From: Culex pipiens pallens
Lineage: Eukaryota > Arthropoda > Insecta > Diptera > Culicidae
Direction: 5' to 3'
DNA: 64,000 nt
Assembly: GCF_016801865.2 (NCBI RefSeq)
Contig: NC_068937.1
Location: 137,528,455-137,592,454, forward strand
The notes beneath the pieces were generated by a model. It was given only the letters and a program-made list of their open reading frames with translations. It was not told the DNA's origin and ran no database searches. A program made the position numbers and the translations under genes. This document shows, one piece after another, positions 33,336 to 42,500 of the stretch; the first letter of the stretch is position 1, and each line of letters begins with the position of its first letter.

Positions 33336-33985
33336 TACGGTTCGATTCACTTTCGCAACGCGTCCTCAACAATTAAAGATCGAACAAAAAATGAAGCTCC
33401 CATCTGTGCCAACCCTGGGAGTTGGGTGCTAATTACCGCCAAAAATGTGAACTACACCTTTGATAAGGGCTGCAGTTTGGCATGTTTGCTTGGCTGGAAT
33501 TTATCACCTGATGGGCAAAGAGCCGTTGGAAGACTAACTTTTGGCGAGAAAGAATGCTTCATTTATCATTGTTCGTGTCTTGGACATGCTGTAAAGTGGT
33601 CATGTTCTTGATAAAAACGTTTTGCCAATTTTGAGCATATCGTACACCAGATTGACGGGTGAGTTTCAGTACGTGACGTGAGTTCATAGAAGCAGGGTCA
33701 AGTCGTTATCAAGTGGAGAAACAATTCACGATGAAGCCAATCAATACTCTCTTTATGGAGCACTAAAACAGTATTACCAAAACGTTTTTGGGAATCAAGC
33801 TACCGAACACACCCAAATACGTTGAACGTTATCTACGTAGCTTAATCTATGGTCTGTTTGGGTCGACCCAGCTGTCTCTAATCAATTGATCGTGTTGATA
33901 CCGGTAATCCGTAGACTTGCTTCGGACGCCGCACATTTCGGTAGCTGCTGTCGTGGATAATGGTGCGTACTAAAAATCGGTAGTG
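33336..33985. promoter_or_regulatory. Divergent promoter region between glycosyltransferase genes 2 and 3
   Basis: The 650 bp separating two head-to-head paralogues must hold both promoters. GATA-type sites are TGATAAG at 33471-33477, TGATAA at 33609-33614 and TTATCA at 33706-33711. Similar sites lie upstream of gene 1 (27060-27066) and gene 4 (35399-35404). A TTCAGTACGTGACG stretch near 33665 could include an initiator. No TATA box was identified with confidence. Confidence 0.45.
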
Positions 33986-35161
33986 ATGATTTCGATTTCC
34001 AGAATCAACAGCAATCGTCCGCTGGTTATTGCAATTTTCGCAGCACTAGTAGTGTTCTACCTCGTGTATCTGACCGTGAGCCAATCCGTGACTTTTTCCG
34101 CGCTACAGTCCAGCTTGAACGCGAAGATCGCCGCGCTGCGCAACACAGAAACAACGACCAGTGAGCCGGAGAAAGTCGTCGATCGAGATATTGTTCACCT
34201 ACCGAACGTGCAGAACGATGAGTTGGAGTTTCGTTCTGGAAAGAACATCTTCTTCATCGTGTCCACACTGTCTCCGGAGGGTGTGATCAAGCTGACCGCC
34301 CGGCAGGCCTGCGCCATCGAATCAGCGGCCCGATCTAACGCGGATTGGAAGGTTTTCCCACTGTTTGTGGCTACCACGTGGTTCAACTCTTCGAACAATG
34401 AGTTCATCAGTCCCCTTCTTCGCTACTGCAATATCCACATGAGATACATTGACTTGGAAACGTTTGCCTTCGGAACTCCGCTGGAGAGTCTTTTCGCCAA
34501 GCATGCTCTTCAAAACTCGAGCTACATTGTTGAACACACGGCGGATGTTCTACGTCTGTTGGTGCTCTACAAGTACGGGGGAACCTACCTGGACACGGAT
34601 GTGATCGTGCGCCGATCCTTCGACCTGCTGCTGCCCAACTATCTCGGCTCGGAAGGCAGTGGCTACGTGGCAAACGGAGTCATCAACCTGGAAGCCACCG
34701 GCTACGGCCATCGCTTTGCCGAGTCGTGTCTCAAGTTAGAACCCATCAATTCTTATAAGAATATTTAAAAAATAACCAAGTTTCCTTCCTCCAGTGACCT
34801 CGCGGAGCACTTTGACGGCCAGGTTTGGGCCGCCAACGGGCCCTTCATGGTGACACGGAATCTCCAGAAGTTTTGCAACGTGTCCGAGGTGGCCAACATG
34901 ACCCGGGCCCGGTGCGGTGGCCAGCTATCCGTTCACCCACCGGACGTGTTCTACCGGATTCGGTACCCGCGGCACGATTGGTTCTTCTACCCCGAGCGAA
35001 CCGAGGCAGTGATGACGTCAATCCAAGATGATATTTTGGTGCACATGTGGAACAAGGCGACGAGCGGAATTCAGCTGAAGGTGAACAGTACGGCTGCTTA
35101 CGTGAAGCTTGCGCACGAGTACTGTCCAAATGTGATAAAAACGTGTAATGAGTTCTTTTAG
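33986..35161 (+). CDS. Alpha-1,4-glycosyltransferase gene 3 (A4GALT family, 371 aa)
   Basis: Exons are 33986-34734 and 34795-35161 with a 60-bp intron (donor GTTAGA, acceptor CTTCCTCCAG). The ATG at 33986 is used because the frame three bases earlier starts with GTG. The N-terminus RPLVIAIFAALVVFYLVYL (~12-30) is the signal anchor. The catalytic domain carries ACAIESAARSNADW, a TTWFNSSNNEFISPLLRYCN block shared only with gene 4, YKYGGTYLDTDVIV with DxD, GYVANGVINLEATG and, in exon 2, WAANGPFMVTRNL and CGGQLSVHPPDVF. It differs from genes 1 and 2 in lacking the Tyr-rich stem segment, so genes 3 and 4 form a separate pair. Intact. Confidence 0.93.
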
Positions 35162-35470
35162 TGAATGAATGGTTTGTTTTGTCGAGTATCGATTAGATAT
35201 GAAAACGTGAATGATTTATAAATTCAGATATTGAATTTTTTTATTTCATTTCTTAAAATACGAGAATAAGCAATAATCATACAATTTTATTTCAAAAGCA
35301 CAAAAAAATCAAGAGAATCCCTGCAAAAATGTGTTGAAAATGGCAAACAAATTTAGTATTATTTGCCAAGAGTCTGTTTGAGTTGTCTCAGATGTATCTG
35401 ATAGGGGAAAATCCGGCAATCTGTGTTCTAAAAATGCCGCAGTGATGTGGATACTTTCAAACTGTTAGCG

Positions 35471-36604
35471 ATGACTTGGTTTCACAGATTGTACAGCAAA
35501 CGTCCGCTGGCGATCGTTGTCTTCTCGGCACTCACGACCACGTGCTTTTTCGTGTACTTGACCTTTAGTCAGCCCATGTCATTTTTCGCACCAACATCCA
35601 GCTTGCACAGCTTGGAATCAATGCCGGATATCGTGTACCTGCAGAACGTGCAGGCCAATGAGTCGGAGTTCAGTTCCGGAAAGAATATTTTCTTCATAGT
35701 GTCCACTCTGTCCAGGAATGGAGAGATCAAGTTGAACGCCAGGCAGGCCTGTGCCATTGAATCGGCCGCAAGATCAAACCCGGATTGGAAAGTTTTCCCA
35801 CTGTTCGTGGCGACCACGTGGTTCAACTCTTCGAACAATGAGTTCATTAGTCCACTTCTGCGCTACTGCAACATCCACATGAGATTCATCGATTGGAAAT
35901 CCTTTGCCACTGGAACACCCGTGGAAAACCTTTTCACCAACCACATCCTCCAAAACTCGAGCTACGTCGTAGAGCACACTTCGGATGTTTTTCGACTGTT
36001 GACGCTCTATAAGTACGGTGGAACCTACGTGGACACGGATGTGGTTGTACGACGATCGTTTGACCTGTTGCCACCAAACTTTTTCGGCTTAGAGGGTCGT
36101 GGCTACGTGGGCTCCGCAGTCTTCAATCTGCAAGCCTCCGGCTATGGTCATCGTTTTGCAGAAGCTGGTCTCAAGTAATTAATTAACATTTTTAAGAAAT
36201 CACAATCAAATAATAAAAATTGCCCCCTCAATTCCAGAGACCTCGCGGAGCACTTTGACGGCAAAGTTTGGACCGCAAACGGGCCAATGCTGTTGACGAG
36301 GAATCTCCAAAAGTTTTGCAACGTCCTCGATGTGACCAAAATGTCCCGCGAACGGTGCGGTGGGCAGCTGTCTGTCCTGCCACCGGATGCCTTCTTCAGA
36401 GTTCGATACTGGCAACACGAGCGGTTCTTCCGTCCAGAGCATACCGAAACGGTGATGGCGTCAATCAAGGATGATATTGTGGTGCATTTGTGGAACAAGC
36501 TGTCCAGCAAAATTCAGCAAAAGGTTGATAGTTCGACTGCGTATGTGAAGCTTGCCCACGAGTATTGTCCAAATGTGATAAAAGCTTGCGGTGAATTCTT
36601 TTAG
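35471..36604 (+). CDS. Alpha-1,4-glycosyltransferase gene 4 (A4GALT family, 356 aa)
   Basis: Exons are 35471-36174 and 36238-36604, intron 63 bp. The ATG at 35471 aligns with the gene 3 start; the longer frame begins with GTG. The anchor is RPLAIVVFSALTTTCFFVYL (~11-30). The catalytic landmarks are those of gene 3. The DxD block reads YVDTDVVV, and two positions differ from all three siblings: GYVGSAVFNLQA replaces GYVANGVINLEA, and exon 2 has WTANGPMLLTRNL instead of WAANGP. These changes lie next to conserved acceptor-side segments and could alter specificity. The gene sits 309 bp after gene 3, consistent with a recent tandem duplication. Confidence 0.92.
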
Positions 36605-36879
36605 TGAATGAATGAATTGAAGTTCACATAATGATTTATTACAAAAAAATATTTTTCAATTTCAATTCGGTTTTATTGGTGAATAATCAAGATACAATGA
36701 GTTATTTTGAAGTGCATAACAGAGTTTTGGAGTTCCTTTTAGCTGTGTGTTGCATCATAATCCATTTTGGAACAATTATTTCTTTAACTAAGGCACTAAC
36801 AGGTGTAAGAAAAATTAAAAAAAAAACTTACAAAAATTGCAAAGGAAAAGGGATAGAGATAGAGAAAGCTTATATCTAG

Positions 36880-37520
36880 ATCACAGGTTGTTTATCCTTT
36901 GTAGATGTGCTTGATCATCAGTTCCCCAAGGGCCAGGAATTGTTCCGCCTTGTTCCGGCAGCTCCGAAACCGCGTCAACATCTCCCCCGCGAGAGCAAAG
37001 AACTCCGGCAGGGTGAAGAGATCTTCCCCGGTGACTTCTTGCTGGGCCGTACAGCCGCTACCGGCAGCGACCACGCTGGCGAACGATCGCCCCCAGCCAG
37101 GGGGGAACGCTGAGTTATCCGCGGGAACCGTACGCTGCCCAGCTGCCGGCACAGTTACGCTCGTACTTCGCTGAGGAGGGTGGGATGCTGCTGCTTTCTT
37201 CTTCCTCTTTTCCTGCTCCTCGATGTAGGACTTGCGCGCGACGCATCCGCGGTAATTACCGGTATGGTTACCGTCGCAGTTCGCGCACTTTACGCGCGGC
37301 TTGGTTTGGTTTGCGTTTTCCCCCAAGTCAGCTTTTCGTGGCAGCAGGCACGCCTCCGAGACTCACCGCACTTCACGCAGCGGGGCCGGAGGTTGCAGTT
37401 CCGCGAGCCGTGGCCGAATTTCTGGCAACGGTGGCATTGCGCTACGTCCGTCAAGTTCTTGGTGTAAAACCGCCAGTTTACCCAAAAACCGTCCAACGTC
37501 TTAATCCGCCGAAAAAATAT
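36880..37520 (-). pseudogene. Degraded Jockey-type retrotransposon ORF1 (CCHC zinc knuckles)
   Basis: One minus frame (to ~37335) reads through IKTLDGFWVNWRF and the knuckles CHRCQKFGHGSRNC and CVKC. After a frameshift near 37330 the next frame continues with CANCDGNHTGNYRGC, then SFASVV, and stops at 36892. Three CCHC-type knuckles in this spacing are characteristic of Jockey-clade ORF1 proteins. The N-terminal half and all of ORF2 are missing, so it is a dead fragment. Confidence 0.8.
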
Positions 37521-37987
37521 TAAAAATTAATAGCTGAAAAAACAGATTTTAAAAATCCTTTATTAAAATAATAATAACATAAACAAGCCTACAAATTCAG
37601 ACTAAGAGTTAAATTTTGTGATTTTTGAAAACCTGAACGATTAGAAAAGTGATTTTTTTTAAATTCATGCAATTGAATAAAAAGTAAGAACTATCAGAAA
37701 ATAATCATCGAGTAGAAGAGTCAAGATGAAAAGTGCCTCGTAAATATATGGCGAGAATGCATTTCTTTCCTGTAAAGTTAACTCTGTGTAAACAAATTTT
37801 AATCTTTATCAAGTAATTCAAAATCGTAAAAAAAACAAATCAAACCAAAAATTATAAATTTCCATATTAAACATTTTTCCCAACCCATTTCTAGAAATAA
37901 TAATGCTGTGATATATTATGCCGTTCCTTTTGGTAATTGAATACATAAAAGCCAAATTTTCGAAACAAGGATTTATTTACCGTGAAC
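37521..37987. other. AT-rich spacer, no gene
   Basis: Nothing supportable is seen between the ORF1 fragment and the next MITE. Confidence 0.6.
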
Positions 37988-38886
37988 CGGGGTGACTTTG
38001 ATAGGATTTCAATTTGTTTTTGGAATATTTTCCAACAGGTAAGGTTTTTCTCAAGATAATTATTTTTAAAACATGTACTGGGGTAGGCCACACAAAGTCC
38101 ATGCACTATTTTGGAAAACAAGTTTTTCCAATAGTGTTTAGAAAAATAGTTACGTTAAAAATTCTTAGTTTAAAGTCCGGGGTGACTTTGATAGTTATAG
38201 TTTTTCTTGTTAAAATCATATTTATGATGTTCAAACTTTGTTTGTACGTTAAATGCACCACCACTAAAGTAGCTGATATAGTTTTTAAGAAAAAAAATCA
38301 GTGTTTCTATTTAGTTAACTAAGTTTATAAGCTTTTAAATAAAATACATATAAATTTCAGGTAAAATTGTTAAAAAGTCGGAATTTTTCCTGAAATTTGT
38401 TGAAACTAGTTTTGTTTATAAAATTATCGTTTATATTGCATTTAATACTGAATTCGAAGCACGAATCACAAGTTTTCACATTTTACATGAAATTTGTTCA
38501 ACTGGAATTGGTTATACATTTGGAATTTTTTTTTTAATTGTGTTTCAAAAACACATATTATTTATTATTTGCAAACTTATTTAACCTTCTCCTAATGGAA
38601 AATTGTCCAAAGAATCCGAAAATGCATTCCGTTTTCCGATTCAAAATCATGTTCATTGAGAAAATCATGACACTTTGAGAAGTTTAAAGTAATGATTTTC
38701 ATCAACATTTTCTTAACTATAGTTAACTAACTTTTTAAACTTTTCAAAATGTTATGAAAAGTTCTTTTTGATGTACTTTGAACACTTCTCTACCACGGTC
38801 AGTATGATTCTAAACCATTCCGTGCGTATTTAAATTTTGTACTTTTTATTTTGCGGAAAAATCGCAAACCTATCAAAGTAACCCCG
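37988..38886. mobile_element. MITE with CGGGGTGACTTTGATAGG ends, 899 bp
   Basis: CGGGGTGACTTTGATAGG at 37988-38005 is mirrored by CCTATCAAAGTAACCCCG at 38869-38886, with one mismatch. The motif also occurs directly at ~38178-38195, as if subterminal. AT-rich interior without a frame. Confidence 0.7.
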
Positions 38887-39518
38887 TTTTAAGGTATCTT
38901 TAAATAATCCCACCATACATCCCACCAATTTATATCGATCTTGTCACGTTTATAGCACATTTCAAAGAATAACAACTTAAGGTGTGACTCTTGTTGTGTG
39001 TATTAGTTTCAAATAAACTAGCATTTTTACTTGAACACACAAACACACTCTCATAGTTCAGCTATAAACATGCAGCAAACGTTTACCTTCCTGACATGCA
39101 CTAACATTGCATCTGGCATATCCCAGCAGCAGCAGACACATCACAGACAAAACCCTACTGCCAGAGTGGGTTGCAGCGCAGTACGAGAGTGTGTGATATT
39201 TTCTTTCTCTATACAATTGTGTCAAATGGACAACTTTTACCTGCTGCTGGCTCGCCACATAATGTCCAAGTGAAAAATCTCCGCCTTTTTCCCGTTCCTT
39301 GGAGGAGGAAAAACAGGTTAGGGCTTAGGGTGGTCGGGTTCCCGTTAGGGTGAACACAGTGCGCGGGGGGTCAAAGCTGATCTGGAAAGTTTTTTTTTTT
39401 CGCTGCCCGAACTCATTTGGGTGGAGCAGGAAAAGTGCCCGAGGGCAGCTGGAAAAGCGGAAGAAGGTAGCGATCGAGTAGTTGGGCGTGAGGAGGCTAG
39501 TTGGGAAGCGCTGCGAGG
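38887..39518 (+). promoter_or_regulatory. Upstream region and probable 5' UTR of MGRN1
   Basis: A GC-richer stretch from about 39290 precedes the start codon, with repeated TTAGGG words (~39319-39352). No TATA box was identified. The start codon context (GCGAGGATGG) is a good insect initiation context. The exact transcription start cannot be read. Confidence 0.4.
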
Positions 39519-42500
39519 ATGGGTGCCCTGGCCAGCAGGCAGAATGCAGCCGTCGAGGAGGCGGACGTCAGTGCGAACCATCAGTACAAGTATCCACCAC
39601 GGTCGGGTAAGTGAGGGGGGTGGAAGGGTAAGCGGAGTAGGCTATGGAGGTGAAAAGTCCTTGAAAACATTGGCCAACAGTGGCATAGCCGACTTCGATT
39701 GCGACATACTAATTGATACTGTTATTGTGGACGGCCTACTATGGGTTTTGTCATTTTGCAGGAAACTACTTTGGAACGCATTTTATCATGGGAGGCGAGC
39801 GGTTCGACACTCCTCAGCCGGAAGCGTATCTATTCGGGGAGAACGCTGATCTGAACTTTCTTGGCTGCAAACCAACCCCAGTAAGTGCGATAACGTTATC
39901 TGCTAAGTATAAAAGAAGGGGAAATGGGGTTTTTTTTATTGTGGAATGTCACTTGAGGGAGTAGGGGAAATCAAACACCTATCTTCATCATATGGAGAGT
40001 TTGATGCTCGATAAAAGCTCCAAAAATACAACTTGGGCTTACCAGCAACAGACCCGCCTCGAGTAAGCACGCAAATGTATGCTACTTACTAGCCAAAAAG
40101 ATCAAATTAAATGCACTTTTGATCATAATTTTTATTTTGCGAGACCATTTCTCATCATTTTGGTGGCACATACATCCACACGCAAGATCAGAGGTTAACT
40201 GCTTAACGAAAGTCGCCATCAATATCTTCTCAATTGCGCTAATGATTTCAAAGCGCTTAAGATATAAAATTGCTTCTAACTACCGGCAACATGTTCTTTT
40301 GAACATTAGTTAGTCACTCACTTGAAAAATAATCCCGTAACATGTAAATAATTAGCAAGCGCCATCAAAAAAACAAACGCACTAAGTCTTTTGACGTTTC
40401 AATTTTTACTACCCATTCCAATCGAAGGCTGAAGAAAACCGAGCGAGAAGCGAAGGCAAATAAAGAACAAAGGGTGGCCACTTTTACAACCCCCGGACGA
40501 CACTCGCAGGGTGGTCGAGTTGCGAGTCGTGGGGGTGTAATTAAACAAATTAAAAGGACCTTTCGTCCACAGAATAAAACACGAGTTGTTCTTCTGACTA
40601 ACAAAACAAGAATAACATTTATTTACAACAATGACAACTACCACTTCTTCTTACACCCTGTGTTGACAGTCGCAGAGTGACAGACACACAGCTGTCATCG
40701 CGAGTCCAGTGGCGTACGGTCCACGTTGGGACCGCAATTCCAGTCGCCTCAACATCCCCCCTCTTCAATTGAGGTGGTACAGGTCTGCCCACGTCAGGCA
40801 TCTTCCTGATGAAGATCCACGTGGCGCCAGTACACGTGCACATCCGCTCAGCAAGCCACGGATTGCGAGGGTGTTGCTGTTGTTGAAGTTGTAAGCGAGA
40901 CAAACGTTGATAGCACCGTACCACCGATCCTTGGCTTCTCCGGGGGCCGACCCAGACTCCACGTTGGCTGCTTCAGTGTGCCGAACCGCGACGACGCTGT
41001 TGACTCCGACACCGCAGATAACTTCGGGTACTTGCGCGAGGCCATCCGGTAATCGATGACCTTTAACCGTTTCTCTAATCCGTAACAACCAATTTGCCGC
41101 ACTGCGCAGAGGTTGACTGTCCAGTACATCACACGACCGAACTTGCCGTTGTTCGCGTCTGTCACTGGCACATTCACGCAGATTTTTCGTTGTTGCTCAC
41201 CTGGCAGCGTTGTTGCTATTTGTGGTGGTGTCTCGAACTCCAGCTTCGAAAGGATTCGTTCTCCATACTTTTCCCCAGGTGGTGGAGCACCGACAGCAAT
41301 TCGAGGTTGTCGCGCGCTGCGGAACGCCGTGGCAGTACTTTTACTCACTTGATCGATCACAGCTGAGTGAAGTTGTTGACTGGTGTTGACATTCGCAACG
41401 AACCACAGTGGGTCTTCGGTCAGTCCGGCGAATTCGACACTCTCACCCATCCATGATCCCGTCGGCTTGGGCCACGGATCTGGCGGTGAGTGCAAGGGTG
41501 TTACCGTCGTAGAATTGCTCACCTCAAACACGTACTCGGTGACGTCATCACGGTAACCTCGAGCACACGATTCAACCAGCACCTGCTGCTCGAAAACTTC
41601 TTCATCTCCACCATCGTTCCCGCACAGTAGAACTTCCGCCAACTTGTCCAGCGAGTGCACCTTCTTCTCCTGCAGCAGTTCCTCGTGTTGATTGTGCCAG
41701 GCCGTGGACACACCGTCGCCATCCGGATCGGTTTCGAACTCCTCCGCGTTGCCGCTGCCAAGCGAGTCCAGGCACGGTTGGGCCTGCACCTTCATCGACG
41801 TCACGATGCTGCTGATGAACTGCTGCTGATGCTGAATGAATGCCAGCTGCTGCTGCTGCATCTCCGTCAGCTGGCGTTGAAGTGCCTCCTGCTGCTGTCG
41901 GAATAGTTGTGCAACATAACCTCGTTGATGTTGGAACCACTCCACGTACGGCGCTGCGTGTGGTGGAGAACTCTGGAGGAACGGCGGATAAAGTTGCTGA
42001 CCGGCTGCCAACGGTGCCTGCTGCACGTCCGCCGTCTGCTGGTTCTGGCCGGCATCAAGGATGGTTTGATCCGGAACTCCTTCCATTCTGCTGCCTTTCC
42101 TCCTCCGCGTGGGTCACTTTCGAACCGGTCGAAATCCGTCCGAAAGGACCGGACTCGTCGCCACTTTTACAACCCCCGGACGACACTCGCAGGGTGGTCG
42201 AGTTGCGAGTCGTGGGGGTGTAATTAAACAAATTAAAAGGACCTTTCGTCCACAGAATAAAACACGAGTTGTTCTTCTGACTAACAAAACAAGAATAACA
42301 TTTATTCACAACAAAGACAACTACCACTTCCTCTTACGCACTGTGTTGACAGTCGCAGAGTGACAGACACACAGCTGTCATCGCGAGTCCAGTGGCGTAC
42401 GGTCCAGGCAGGGACCGCAATTCCAGTCGCCTCAACAGCCACCAACACCACCAGCAGCGCTTGTGGAGTGAGCCAGTGATGCCAGGAAATTTTCTCTATA

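Larger units (their letters stand above)
40477..42442 (-). mobile_element. Non-autonomous LTR retroelement, antisense in MGRN1 intron 2
   Basis: Near-identical ~275-bp direct repeats at ~40477-40754 and ~42160-42437 bracket a 1.4-kb interior. Read on minus, each LTR starts TGTTGAGGCGACTGG. A purine tract GAAGAGGGGGGA (40755-40766) sits just before the 3' LTR, which fixes the orientation. GCCAC at 40477-40481 and 42438-42442 may be a 5-bp target duplication. The interior has only a gag-like frame, with no protease, reverse transcriptase or integrase motif. Confidence 0.85.
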
